A DNA stretch of 62,823 bases from Magnetococcales bacterium (lineage in GTDB: Bacteria; Pseudomonadota; Magnetococcia; Magnetococcales; JADFYX01), in contig JADFZU010000009.1 in the NCBI GenBank assembly GCA_015232365.1, forward strand, positions 1 through 62,823, in the 5' to 3' direction. Below are positions 1 to 9,595 of the stretch, in pieces (position 1 is the stretch's first letter; every line of letters begins with the position of its first letter). A program made the translations under genes and the position numbers. The notes beneath the pieces were generated by a model. It did no database searches. It had not been told where the DNA came from and saw only the letters and a list, made by a program, of their open reading frames with translations.

Positions 1-210
1 GGTGGACACTCATTATTTGCTAAAGCGTTTATCAGAACCCTTAGAGAAAGTCCCAAGGTCATAGATGTTATAGATCTATTCCAATAGGTACGTGAGAGAG
101 TAATGTTATATGCTGACATACAACAGAGTATTCCAATATTATAATCCTGAGATTCAGCGTTCCCTTGCTAAGGGTTCTATACGTGGGTTTCGTATGTAGT
201 ATATCCAGCC
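1..210 (+). pseudogene. C-terminal remnant of a caspase-like (peptidase C14) protein
   Basis: The first 84 bases read in frame 1 as GGHSLFAKAFIRTLRE followed by SPKVIDVIDLFQ, then a TAG stop at 85-87. This resembles the end of the bacterial caspase-like p20 domain, where GG(H/N)S.FA.A...L.. is followed by a short helix and then a V.ERV..NADQ.P.Y strand. The expected continuation (VRERVMLYADIQQ) is present in the same frame directly after the TAG. A readable YYNPEIQRSLAKG stretch follows only after a shift into frame 2 at about 128. So the gene appears to carry a nonsense codon and at least one frameshift. The catalytic His and Cys would lie outside the window. An alternative is a functional gene that simply ends at the TAG. 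Family assignment is by motif memory only. Confidence 0.5.
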
Positions 211-333
211 GTAACTGAAAAGTTTACAAAAAAAGTCATGCATGGAAAAATATATTGCTTTAAATACAAAAATCAAACTATAGTTGGCTATAACAATCGC
301 TTTTTTAATTGATAATAAAAATAGGCATATATC

Positions 334-1149
334 ATGTCAAATATCTCGGTAGGCAGTACTTTGGCGGCTCAGTTGGCAAATAGCCAACAGGCTCTTAATG
401 AAGAGTTCAATAAGTTTGACACAAGAACAGGTCAGGTTACCGATAGAGCTGTAAGGTTATCCTTATCTGAACGTTTCAATGCTGAAGTACAAAAGATCAA
501 TCAGGCTACGTTGAATGTCAACGACGGTATAACCGTGGTCCAGATTGCCGATTACGGACTGGAACAGATCCAAAATAGACAACTCCGACTCCAAGAGTTG
601 GCTGTCCTAAGTGACCGTGGGACTCTGCCTAACGGACAGGACCACCAAAATGTTCAGGGAGAGCAGCGTCGAGCTATCAATGGAGAGGCCGAAGAAATTC
701 AGAAAGAGATTACCGCTATCATAGCCAATACTAAGTATAACAATATCAATCTACTAACAACCAACGATAAATTAAGTATACAGACCGGTCCTACACCAGA
801 GGATCAGAGTGCGATCAAGCTTACCAATTACACTAACCGGCTGACTGAAGTCGACCTCTCTTCAAGAGCGGGAACGAAACAAGCCCTTGCTACCCTGAAA
901 ATTGATATGGAGCAGGTTCGCACATCCCGTTCTGAAATGGCAGCCACAGAATCAAAACTCTCTGCATTGGTGCCAAAGTTGACAGATTTATCACAAACAC
1001 TCTCCATTGCTGGCTCCGCTATGCGTGATGTTGACATTTATAATAACTCCAGCCAACAGGCTGCAGCAAATATTCTTGCAAATGCTAACGAAGCTATTAA
1101 GGCTCAAGCCAACCAATTTTCAGCACGGGCCTTTCAATTGCTTCAGTAA
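334..1149 (+). CDS. Divergent flagellin
   Basis: This 271-residue protein has the length and two-ended helical pattern of a short flagellin, the filament subunit exported by the flagellar type III apparatus. The N-terminal helix includes LNVNDGITVVQIADYGLEQI, and a KYNNINLL turn follows, as in flagellin D1. The C-terminus (NEAIKAQANQFSARAFQLL then Q) matches the usual ANQ....LL end that is used for export and polymerisation. The usual LSSG.RIN.A.DD.AG segment is absent and is replaced by an acidic region around residues 20-50. Residues 140-200 form only a short variable domain. The start ATG has a weak AGG upstream. No other flagellar gene is nearby, so it stands alone, as flagellin paralogues often do. 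It could instead be a flagellin-like hook-associated protein, but the length favours flagellin. Confidence 0.85.
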   Translation: MSNISVGSTLAAQLANSQQALNEEFNKFDTRTGQVTDRAVRLSLSERFNAEVQKINQATLNVNDGITVVQIADYGLEQIQNRQLRLQELAVLSDRGTLPNGQDHQNVQGEQRRAINGEAEEIQKEITAIIANTKYNNINLLTTNDKLSIQTGPTPEDQSAIKLTNYTNRLTEVDLSSRAGTKQALATLKIDMEQVRTSRSEMAATESKLSALVPKLTDLSQTLSIAGSAMRDVDIYNNSSQQAAANILANANEAIKAQANQFSARAFQLLQ

Positions 1150-1753
1150 GCTAGTGCAGCGTTTGCCCAGCTTTAAGACTATTATGCTGGTAGTGTTTTT
1201 ACCCCGACCTCAAGCCCCCCTGACCCTGCTACAATTTTTTTGTTTTAATTGTTTACTTTTGTTGACTCGTAACGACCCTCCAGCATGAATTAAAACTAAA
1301 TACAGTAAAAAAATGTCAATGGTGCAGTAAAAAAGCACCACTTTTCTCAAGAGAACATTATGAACGATGGGGCGGTTTTCCACATTTTCAATATGGTCCT
1401 GGAAGTCCAAACATTCCATAGGTGTCTTGTGGAACTGTGGTAAACCAGCCCCGTCACCCACCTGAGGAACTTTTTTGTCTGTATTGATTGATTTTTTTTC
1501 AAAAACCATTTTTTAATGATATAATCAAATATCATGTTTATGCATAAAAAAATTATTGCTTTGCAAAAGTTATATTATAAATTGAAGATTATTAATTAAT
1601 AGTTTCAGTTTATGGCGGTGAGTGACAGAAATCACCTAGAGAAGTCTGAACTAACTTCTGGTAAGTTCTAGGGTATTAACTTTAAAAGGCCAATAGTGAG
1701 CTGAATAGATGAAGCTGTTTTTCTGCTATTAGCAAAATTTTACAGGTGTCTGT
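1150..1753. other. 604-base AT-rich gap without a convincing gene
   Basis: This stretch lies between the flagellin and a kinase gene. A perfect 6-bp inverted repeat (TGGTGC, 9-base spacer, GCACCA) sits at 1320-1340 and could be a weak hairpin. On the minus strand about 1509-1300 reads as a short open stretch with a protein-like segment (RPIVHNVLLRKVVLFY) that then runs into low-complexity sequence. It might be the stump of a decayed gene but I cannot name a family. The last 200 bases before 1754 contain short hairpins and would carry the kinase promoter. No clear promoter was identified. Confidence 0.4.
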
Positions 1754-4165
1754 ATGCGTCGATTGTCCATTAAATATCGCATCATCCTTGGTTTCCTGTT
1801 CTTGACAATTATTGTCGGATTTTTTGGGGGATTAATGGTCAGATGGCACTCTTCCCAGTTGGCTAAAATAAATCTGATTGTGGATAGCTCAATCGTTGAG
1901 TTATCCAGCACTGGTGATGTGAATTACCACATTCAACGCATTAAATCTAATACTAGAGAGCTGCTACTTACTTACCTTAACTCAGACGATACATCTCCTC
2001 AAAGAGTTACAGAAATTAATCACGCAACTGAAGCTATTCTTTACAGCAAATCTAATCTTAAAAGAGAAATTTCTAGTTTGATTGCAGCTACTCGTAAGGC
2101 TATAGAGCTTGATAATGAAATCTCAGATGATGATGTTTCTGAGAAGGATGAGCTTAAAGCTATTATGGATTTGCAGAGTAAGGTAAATGTATTCGTTGAA
2201 AATGTTGAAGTTTTAGTTATGCAGCATAGTAAAAACATGGACCCTAAACTTGCTCTACACTATTTCGAACAAGAGATAGAGCCTCTTTCCCGGGAAATTC
2301 AGATCATTTCCAAAGAAATTTTAATTGAGGCAAAAGATGAAATTCAACGCTTAGCACAAATCATTCGCTCAGATCACTATAATTTATTCCTGTTTAGTGG
2401 TTTTTCCACCATTATATTCGTTATAGTTTCCATAGTGCTTGGATCGTTCCTCTCAATTTCAATTGCTCGTCCCATCGAGCGACTTAAAAAAGGTGTGCTC
2501 AACGTTACAGAGGGAAATCTCAATGTTTCTTTGTTACAAGAGGCGGAAGACGAGCTTGGCGACCTTACATCCCACTTTAACTCCATGGCTAAAAAGTTAC
2601 ATTTAAGCATAAAAAAGCTTGAAGAGGCAAACCGTAGTGCAGAAAGTGCAAACCGTGCAAAAAGTACATTTCTTGCCACTATGAGTCATGAAATCCGTAC
2701 ACCTATGAACGGTATACTAGGTATGGCCGACCTGTTGGCCGATGAAGATCTATCCGAAAAGTCTCGTCACCACGTGGCACTCATTCAAGAGTCTGGGAGA
2801 TCACTGCTCCATATCATCAACGATATTCTTGATTTTTCTAAAATTGAAGCGGGTCGAATTAGTTTGGAACAGATTGATTTCGACCTACACCAATTACTGA
2901 ATGAAGTGGGTCGATTTTTCCAACCATTAGCTAACAAAAAAAGAATCGGGTTTCAGCTTCAGATTCAATCCAATGTACCCATGGCGATTCGTGGGGACCC
3001 AACACGACTGCGGCAAATCCTGGTAAATTTCATTTCCAACGCTGTCAAGTTTACCCATGAAGGCAAGGTCAAAGTCAGTGTTGAACGTGCCGTAACCAGT
3101 AACAGCCACCATATTATCCGCTTCATTATTGAAGACTCGGGAATAGGAATAAGTTCAGATAATTTTAAAAAACTGTTCCACTCCTTTGAACAGGCTGAAG
3201 ATTCAACAACACGTCAATATGGTGGTACAGGGCTTGGCTTGGCAATCACAAAGAAATTGACTGACCTTATGGGTGGTGAAATTAAAGTAGACAGTGAACT
3301 TGGTAAAGGTAGTGTTTTTAACGTTACCATACCTTTTGAGCCAGCGAGCGATTCCTTCCAAGGCCAACAACCTGCCAAGCATGATGCCAGCCCAAAAGCC
3401 ACGATAATTCCAACGACGGCAAGACTTTTGGTGGCAGAAGATGAATCTGTCAACCGTCTAGTTATACAGGGAATGCTTCAACGCTATGGGCTAAATGTTG
3501 AGTTTGCCAAGAACGGTTCAGAGGCTTTGGAAAAGCTGACAACATCGCACTATGACCTTGTATTCATGGATTGTCAGATGCCAGAAATGGACGGGTTTGA
3601 TGCTTGTCGTGCTTTTAGAAATAAAGAGGGGAAAGGCCATCATACGCCAATTGTTGCTCTGACTGCTTATGCCATGGCAGAAGATCGTAAAAAATGCCTG
3701 GATGCGGGTATGGATGACTATCTAAGTAAACCAATTAATGGCTCAAGCCTTAGTTCAGCTCTTATCCGCTGGCTAGGTAAGGAGAGTAGAGCAGATACGG
3801 GTAAAGAAAACTCTTCCCTTGATAATATGCGCTGTATCGACAGGGAAGCCTTTAAGCTTTTAAAAGAGGATATGGGAACAGGGTTCAATGAGCTGATCAA
3901 ACTCTTTTTAGAGACGATCCCGCTACGAATGGAAGAAATCATTAAGCTGGAGAGGAGTAACGATGAACCAGGCTTTTTAAAAGCACTCCATAAATTCAGG
4001 GGCAGTGTCCTCCAGCTTGGAGCTATACGTCTTGGAAAATATGCCGCCACTCTCGAACAAAATGGTCTTCAAGGTTCAAAGGAGAGTCGTAGAGCTGATA
4101 TAGAAGCTTTGCAAAGGGAGTTAGCTGAAGTGATTGAAGTTATTACCAGTCAGTCATCTTGTTAA
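1754..4165 (+). CDS. Membrane hybrid sensor histidine kinase (HAMP-HisKA-HATPase-REC-Hpt)
   Basis: An inner-membrane hybrid kinase of 803 residues. A transmembrane helix at about 10-30 (ILGFLFLTIIVGFFGGLMV) is followed by a roughly 180-residue helical periplasmic sensor, a second helix at about 212-236, and a HAMP linker (ARPIERLKKGVLNVTEGNL). The phosphoacceptor is His312 in [11 protein letters not shown]. The ATPase domain shows the N box (ILVNFISNAVKF), G1 (DSGIGIS) and G2 (GGTGLGLAI). A receiver domain (LLVAEDE, phospho-Asp606 in FMDCQMPEMDG) and a C-terminal Hpt-like helix bundle with His746 in ALHKFRGSVLQLGA follow. The signal sensed and the output regulator are unknown. It is encoded alone, and a copy of the palindromic repeat begins 34 bases after the stop. 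Confidence 0.93.
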   Translation: MRRLSIKYRIILGFLFLTIIVGFFGGLMVRWHSSQLAKINLIVDSSIVELSSTGDVNYHIQRIKSNTRELLLTYLNSDDTSPQRVTEINHATEAILYSKSNLKREISSLIAATRKAIELDNEISDDDVSEKDELKAIMDLQSKVNVFVENVEVLVMQHSKNMDPKLALHYFEQEIEPLSREIQIISKEILIEAKDEIQRLAQIIRSDHYNLFLFSGFSTIIFVIVSIVLGSFLSISIARPIERLKKGVLNVTEGNLNVSLLQEAEDELGDLTSHFNSMAKKLHLSIKKLEEANRSAESANRAKSTFLATMSHEIRTPMNGILGMADLLADEDLSEKSRHHVALIQESGRSLLHIINDILDFSKIEAGRISLEQIDFDLHQLLNEVGRFFQPLANKKRIGFQLQIQSNVPMAIRGDPTRLRQILVNFISNAVKFTHEGKVKVSVERAVTSNSHHIIRFIIEDSGIGISSDNFKKLFHSFEQAEDSTTRQYGGTGLGLAITKKLTDLMGGEIKVDSELGKGSVFNVTIPFEPASDSFQGQQPAKHDASPKATIIPTTARLLVAEDESVNRLVIQGMLQRYGLNVEFAKNGSEALEKLTTSHYDLVFMDCQMPEMDGFDACRAFRNKEGKGHHTPIVALTAYAMAEDRKKCLDAGMDDYLSKPINGSSLSSALIRWLGKESRADTGKENSSLDNMRCIDREAFKLLKEDMGTGFNELIKLFLETIPLRMEEIIKLERSNDEPGFLKALHKFRGSVLQLGAIRLGKYAATLEQNGLQGSKESRRADIEALQRELAEVIEVITSQSSC

Positions 4166-4198
4166 CTGTTAACATTGATTCCCGTCAATATAAATCAA

Positions 4199-4300
4199 TT
4201 AGCCTAGATTCGGCAGTTGGGAGTACCTTAATGGTGCAACATATTGGTTTGTTTGGTGAATCAGAAAAAGTCGAAGCCACCTTATTGGTGATGAGCAGGA
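4199..4300 (+). repeat. Dispersed palindromic element, copy A
   Basis: Starts with CCTAGATTCGGCAGTT and continues through TTAATGGTGCAACATATTGG and TTTGTTTGGTGAATCAG to CCTTATTGGTGATGAG. The same string, diverged, is found inverted at 22158-22320 and 38287-38396. This copy lies 34 bases downstream of the kinase stop. Its right end is decayed: a possible degenerate end lies near 4330-4350. The stretch also holds an open reading phase shared with the other copies, but no ribosome binding site supports translation. Confidence 0.7.
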
Positions 4301-4382
4301 TTAGATAAACGGTAGCTGTCAGGTCAAGTTTGAGCTACTAAACCTGGATCCATATCTGCTCTTGACGTCACTTTCTCGGTTT

Positions 4383-6065
4383 TTATTTTTTTTTTATGGG
4401 AAACCTGATCACAATTTCCGTACCTTGACCGGTTCCCCGGCTTAGTGCCTGAATTGAACCGTTCTCAGATTGTATAAAGTTGGAAACGGAATGCAGTCCA
4501 AACCCTGTTCCTCTTTGTTTGGTGCTATATCCATGGTTGAATATTTTTGTTAGATTCTCTTTAGGAATACCACACCCGTTGTCTTTCACCTGAATTTCCA
4601 ATGAATCGCCATCCAACACTCTGGCTGAAATCAAAATCTTTCCTTGAAAGGATTGATCGCTACTGAGACAGGTCTCAACGGCTTCTCGAGCATTCTTAAT
4701 CAGGTTGATCAACATCTGCAGCATCTGGCTGCGTGGCATATTGATTTCGGCCAAGCCTTCACCTACCTGGGTATCAATGATAATACCATGCTTTTCCAGA
4801 GTATCTTTCTGCATTGTAATTGCATCTTCTATCAAATTTTTAAAGCCGAACAAGCTCCTGTGAGCGGTAGTCTGAGCTGTGTTCTGCTGGATTCTGACGA
4901 TTTCAGCAATATGTTCTACACCTGTCCTGATTTTCTCAGAGTTATCGGAAAAAGTATTATCTGCAAGGGTCGCAAAGTTTTTACCAACATCCTCAAGCAC
5001 CGGAACAAGTTCTTCCATTATTTCAATATGTGTCTTGCCTTTTTCAAGTTTGTTATTTATCAAAGAACCGATTCTAGATAGCAGTGTTGCGGTCTCCTTC
5101 AACTCACGGCTTCCTTGCTGCAAACTCTCTGCCCGATTGATAATACTCATGATGGCGTTACCAATATTGTGGAGGACTGAAACCCCCATCTCGGTTATGC
5201 CTGCCTGAAACTGTGCATAACGCTCCCTCTCTTCGGCACGTTTTCTTTGTGTTATATTCCTAGCAATTCCTACGGCATGCCATTTTGACTGGTGTTTGAT
5301 GGGGGCGATTGACAGCTCGATTGGAAACTCTTCGCCACCTTTTCTTAATGCAACAAGTTCAACAGTCTGGTTGATCGCCGCACCCTCACCAGTTTTCTGA
5401 AATGCTAGGAATCCCCGGCGGGCATCTGCCTTAAGTCGTTCAGGAACGATAATTTCGTGGAGTTCTCTGTTAACAACTTCATCCTCCTTATGGCCAAAGA
5501 TCCTAACAGCTCCTTGATTCCAAAAACGAATACGGCCATTATTGTCAACTCGCACGATGGCATCTTGAGCCAGGTCAGACATTTCCCTAAAAAGAGTCTT
5601 GCTTTCATCCAGTGCAGAGTTGACAAGTTTCAACTCTGCAGCCTGTTTTTGACTTTCAAGGAGAAGGCTTGCAAGTCTATCCCGCTGTAGTTTTTGTTGC
5701 AGGTGGTTTTTGATCCTGGCCATGGTAATCGGGGGGCTGATCGGTTTTGTGATGTAGTCCACTGCCCCCAATTCAAGCCCTTTTGTTTCGTCTCCAGCCT
5801 CTCCCATGGCAGTTACAAAGATAACTGGAATGTGCTGAGTAGTCTCATCGGCCTTAAGACGTCTGCATACCTCGTAACCGTCCATTTCCGGCATCATTAT
5901 GTCCAACAAGATTAAATCCGGTGGCGGATTGGCATGTGCAGCCTTTATAGCCAGTTCACCATTTCTGGCAGCCATAGTTCTATAATCCGTTTTTAACAGG
6001 TCGAACAGCAAATTTATGTTAAACCGCTCATCATCGACAATTAAAATGGTTGGTTTTATTTCCAT
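4383..6065 (-). CDS. REC-PAS histidine kinase (soluble)
   Basis: A 560-residue cytoplasmic protein. An N-terminal receiver domain (TILIVDDER, phospho-Asp55 in LLDIMMPEMDG, conserved KP at 107-108) is followed by a short coil and a PAS domain at about 155-272. Next comes an atypical dimerisation helix whose likely phosphoacceptor is His299 (VSVLHNIGNAIMSI), not the common SHEIRTP box. The ATPase is C-terminal (INLIKNAREA, DNGCGIP, RGTGFGLHS). It should relay signals from its receiver to a partner. It lies 5 bases downstream of the haem-motif kinase gene on the same strand, so the two are almost certainly co-transcribed, and the partner kinase may phosphorylate Asp55. No membrane segment is visible. 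Confidence 0.92.
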   Translation of the reverse strand: MEIKPTILIVDDERFNINLLFDLLKTDYRTMAARNGELAIKAAHANPPPDLILLDIMMPEMDGYEVCRRLKADETTQHIPVIFVTAMGEAGDETKGLELGAVDYITKPISPPITMARIKNHLQQKLQRDRLASLLLESQKQAAELKLVNSALDESKTLFREMSDLAQDAIVRVDNNGRIRFWNQGAVRIFGHKEDEVVNRELHEIIVPERLKADARRGFLAFQKTGEGAAINQTVELVALRKGGEEFPIELSIAPIKHQSKWHAVGIARNITQRKRAEERERYAQFQAGITEMGVSVLHNIGNAIMSIINRAESLQQGSRELKETATLLSRIGSLINNKLEKGKTHIEIMEELVPVLEDVGKNFATLADNTFSDNSEKIRTGVEHIAEIVRIQQNTAQTTAHRSLFGFKNLIEDAITMQKDTLEKHGIIIDTQVGEGLAEINMPRSQMLQMLINLIKNAREAVETCLSSDQSFQGKILISARVLDGDSLEIQVKDNGCGIPKENLTKIFNHGYSTKQRGTGFGLHSVSNFIQSENGSIQALSRGTGQGTEIVIRFPIKKK

Positions 6066-6070
6066 CTGTT

Positions 6071-9000
6071 TTAGTCCGTCCTGTTCGTAGATATATTCAG
6101 TTTAGCAGACAGCTCTACCAGTAAAGGCTTTGCTCCATCAAAATCAAACTCATCAAGACATCCAGCAATCTTTTTCAGAGTTTTCTGATGAGGGGAATAC
6201 TTCAATACAACACGGATATCATCAAGCACCTCTCTAGCTTCTGGAGCCATATTGTCCAACAGAACTGCCAAAGAACTAAATAATTCAGCGAGTTTCTCCA
6301 GATCAATCTCTACATTTTGGGTAGATTGTGGGGACTTCTCTGTTGAGAGGCTTTGTTTCTCCCCATCCAGATCGGCCAACTCAGCCAGTAGTGTTTCCAA
6401 GGCGGCTTGAAAATGTTCAAAAAGTGCCTGACACTCTCCGAAACGGCCCTCATCAACAGCATCTTCCAGCTTTTTGGTAGCAAAATGCAGGTCCATAGCC
6501 CCAATAGCACCTGAAACACCTTTAATGGTGTGAGTCAGTTGCTGGACCAAAGGATAGTCACCCTTTTGCAATGCTGTATCTATGGTAACTGCTGCATCTT
6601 GGTAATCATGTAAAAAGTCCACAAGGAGTTTTCGCATCAACCTACGGTTACCGCCTACCCGGATCAACCCAGCATCCAGATCAATACCCGGCAGATGTGT
6701 TGGCAAATCTTGATAGTTGGTCTCTATACTAATTTTTCGATCAATTTTTGGAGCAGCTCCTCTATCCACTTTAGGAACCCAGTGTATCAGAGCTTTCAAA
6801 AGTTTTTCAGGGTCAATTGGTTTTGTGATGTGGTCGTTCATTCCTGCTTCTAGGGATTTTTCCCGGTCCCCGGTCATGGCATGAGCCGTCATGGCAAGAA
6901 TCGGCAGGTCCTTGAACCGGGGATTCTTACGGATCTCTTGGGTGGCCTGAAAGCCATCCATTGCTGGCATCTGGATATCCATGAGTACGATATCAGGCTC
7001 CTTCTCGGCAACCATTTGTACCACCTCAAAACCATCATGGGCTACCATGACGACCAGACCATGCCCCTCCAGGAGTTCTCGAGCGATCTGTTGGTTGATC
7101 TGGTTGTCTTCTGCTACCAGGGCTTTGGCACCGGCAAGGGTTCGAAAGTTTTCAATACTGGCACTTTTGGGTTTAATCTTCTCGGAGCGGTCTTCGTGAT
7201 CAATTGCCAAAACATTACCGATGGCATCCAGTAGAAACGATGCCGTTACCGGTTTAAGAAGAAAACCATCAATTATATCGGATTTTTCAACTTGAGATAG
7301 AAGTTCCTCACGACCATATGCAGATACCATGATTATTGCACGAGGCTGGTAAATATTGGGATTGGTTCGGATCAACCTGGCGGTTTCCAAACCGTTCAAG
7401 CCCGGCATTTTCCAGTCCATCAATACCAGTTCAAAACTGCCATCTTTACCAGTACTGGATCTAATCTCCATCTCCTCTAGTGCCTCGTTGCCGGAGTTGA
7501 CAGCATGGGGGTTTATGGAGAATGACTCCAGTATACTACAAAGCACCTGGCGGGCATGTTCGTTGTCATCTACCACCAGTGCTCTCATGCCTTTAAAATC
7601 CTCGAGAACCGGCAGATGTTTTTTTACCTGTTTCTTGTTATATCCGAAATAAGCCGTGAAAATAAAAACAGTGCCCTTTTCAGGCACGCTCTCCACGTAA
7701 ATTTCCCCTTTCATCAATTCCACGATACGTTTACTGATGGTAAGGCCCAACCCGGTTCCGCCATATTTTCTGGTAGTGGAAGCATCGGCCTGGCTGAATG
7801 CCGTAAACAACTTTGCAGTCTGCTCGTCGGTCATGCCGATTCCGGTGTCACGAATAGTGAAACGGAGGTTAACATCATATTCGCTATCTTCCAGTCGCTC
7901 CACGCCGACGAAAATCTCTCCAGTTTCGGTAAATTTCACTGCGTTGTTGACTAGATTGGTTAGCACCTGCCCCAAACGTAGGGGATCTCCAACCAGGGAT
8001 TTGGGTACATCATCTGGTATGGAAAAAATTATCTCTAGGTTTTTCTCCCGTGCTTTGGTCCCGATCATATTGCCCAGATGATTCATAACTTCATCAAGGT
8101 TAAATGGCGTAGACTCCATGGTCAGCTTGCCAGCCTCAATTTTTGAAAAATCCAGGATGTCATTTATGATGCCAAGTAAAGACTGTGCTGAAATATGGAT
8201 TTTGCTAAGATAGTCGTGCTGCTGCTGCGTTAGCTCCGTTCTCAGTGCTAAATATCCCATACCGATTATGGCGTTCATTGGGGTTCGGATTTCATGGCTC
8301 ATGTTAGCCAGAAAGTCACTTTTGGCTTTGTTGGCTGCCTGGGCAATCTCTTTTTCCCGCAAAACCATCTCAGACCGTTTGTACTCCTGAATTCGGTGCT
8401 TCTGATGCTGGGTGATTAGGGCGATGACCAACAATCCAATAAGCCAAAAGACCCCATGGATCAAGATCAGGGTATCTATCATCTTTTTTCCCAAAGCGAG
8501 AAAGGGAGCCATAGGCACGATGACACCAACGCCGCCACGTATATCACCTTCCTTGTATCCCTGATGCCCGTGGCATTTCAGGCAACCTCTCTTTATTTGC
8601 ATAGGGCTCATGTAGCGTAGGTAGTATTTGTCTTCCAACCAGACAAACTCCTGAAGCTCTTTTACCCCATTTTCGAAGGCTGTTAGGGCTTTTCTCTCCC
8701 AGGCATCAGGAATGTTCTTCGGGTTTAATGGCTTCAAACTTGTAATACGGCCTTTAATACCATACAGACCGGAAAATTCTCTCATCATTTGACTCATGAT
8801 GTAGGCGGGATTCATCAGGGTCAGCTTTTTACCCAAAGGCGTCTCGATATCCCGGTCAGGAATGTGGGCCAGGTAGGGGTTGGGTGGGGTCCTCGTGTTG
8901 GTAGGAACATATACGCCCCCATGAGAAGTTCCCCACAGGCGAAACGCCTGGTCTTTGTTGAAACTTGCCCGTCCAGCAGTAATAGCCAACTTCCGAGTTT

Positions 9001-9130
9001 GTGCCTTCTCTTGATGGATGCTCCAATAAAGTGCCCCTCCGACCATAACGGACCAAATAATTACTACCATCATGCTGTTAAGAAAAAGCTTGGAAAAGAG
9101 GGCTTCGTTATTCTCGGCAGAGATCTTCAT
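6071..9130 (-). CDS. Hybrid histidine kinase with Tll0287-like haem-motif sensor
   Basis: A 1019-residue inner-membrane hybrid kinase. A transmembrane helix at about 18-38 precedes a periplasmic domain resembling DUF3365/Tll0287-like sensors. This domain contains CLKCH at 183-187, a CxxCH c-type haem attachment motif, followed by [10 protein letters not shown] second helix lies at about 221-241. The phosphoacceptor is His279 ([11 protein letters not shown]), followed by a full ATPase (DNA.KF-type N box, [15 protein letters not shown]). Two receiver domains follow ([12 protein letters not shown] and [12 protein letters not shown]), then an Hpt domain with the [12 protein letters not shown] motif. 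Redox, gas or haem sensing is inferred from the haem motif and not shown. The REC-PAS kinase gene follows 5 bases downstream. Confidence 0.93.
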   Translation of the reverse strand: MKISAENNEALFSKLFLNSMMVVIIWSVMVGGALYWSIHQEKAQTRKLAITAGRASFNKDQAFRLWGTSHGGVYVPTNTRTPPNPYLAHIPDRDIETPLGKKLTLMNPAYIMSQMMREFSGLYGIKGRITSLKPLNPKNIPDAWERKALTAFENGVKELQEFVWLEDKYYLRYMSPMQIKRGCLKCHGHQGYKEGDIRGGVGVIVPMAPFLALGKKMIDTLILIHGVFWLIGLLVIALITQHQKHRIQEYKRSEMVLREKEIAQAANKAKSDFLANMSHEIRTPMNAIIGMGYLALRTELTQQQHDYLSKIHISAQSLLGIINDILDFSKIEAGKLTMESTPFNLDEVMNHLGNMIGTKAREKNLEIIFSIPDDVPKSLVGDPLRLGQVLTNLVNNAVKFTETGEIFVGVERLEDSEYDVNLRFTIRDTGIGMTDEQTAKLFTAFSQADASTTRKYGGTGLGLTISKRIVELMKGEIYVESVPEKGTVFIFTAYFGYNKKQVKKHLPVLEDFKGMRALVVDDNEHARQVLCSILESFSINPHAVNSGNEALEEMEIRSSTGKDGSFELVLMDWKMPGLNGLETARLIRTNPNIYQPRAIIMVSAYGREELLSQVEKSDIIDGFLLKPVTASFLLDAIGNVLAIDHEDRSEKIKPKSASIENFRTLAGAKALVAEDNQINQQIARELLEGHGLVVMVAHDGFEVVQMVAEKEPDIVLMDIQMPAMDGFQATQEIRKNPRFKDLPILAMTAHAMTGDREKSLEAGMNDHITKPIDPEKLLKALIHWVPKVDRGAAPKIDRKISIETNYQDLPTHLPGIDLDAGLIRVGGNRRLMRKLLVDFLHDYQDAAVTIDTALQKGDYPLVQQLTHTIKGVSGAIGAMDLHFATKKLEDAVDEGRFGECQALFEHFQAALETLLAELADLDGEKQSLSTEKSPQSTQNVEIDLEKLAELFSSLAVLLDNMAPEAREVLDDIRVVLKYSPHQKTLKKIAGCLDEFDFDGAKPLLVELSAKLNISTNRTD

Positions 9131-9595
9131 GTTTGGACCCCGTATACTGAGCTACATGAAAAAAGTACATTTCAGCAAGGGGAACCTTCCCGGCTGAATC
9201 AGGCCGCTTTGAAGGTGGCCAACCCCCTTTTAAACCTATGTTTTTGTATAAACATCAACATTTTAGAGGTTCTCACTCAAGCAAAGAAAATAATCTGAGC
9301 ATCAATGTTAATAAATATTCTAGCAAGACCAATATACCACAGTTCCGGAGAATTAACTGACTGAAAAGCTGATTAGTACTAAAAAATTCATACTTAACAA
9401 AACTGGATAATGGCAAATAATAAAAATAAGGATGTTTAATGAGTTATTGGGGGCAGGGGAAACCTGCTATATCAATCACAGTTTAAAAATGCTATTTTTT
9501 TGATCAATATTTTCTGTTTCGTTGTATATCATGCTATTATTTTTTTATTGGTTGTCCATCACGCCTATAAAGTTGATATCAATAGATTCTTTTAG
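9131..9595. other. 465-base divergent intergenic region
   Basis: AT-rich spacer between two divergently transcribed kinase genes (the haem-motif kinase on the minus strand, the BvgS-like kinase on the plus strand). It must carry both promoters. I see no RNA gene, no repeat copy, and no confident -35/-10 or operator palindrome. Confidence 0.5.

Noticed and set aside
243-259. Sigma-54-like promoter upstream of the flagellin (TGG ... TTGCT)
   Set aside because: GG and GC elements are 13 bases apart where the strict spacing is 12, and the CAC part of the -24 box is missing.
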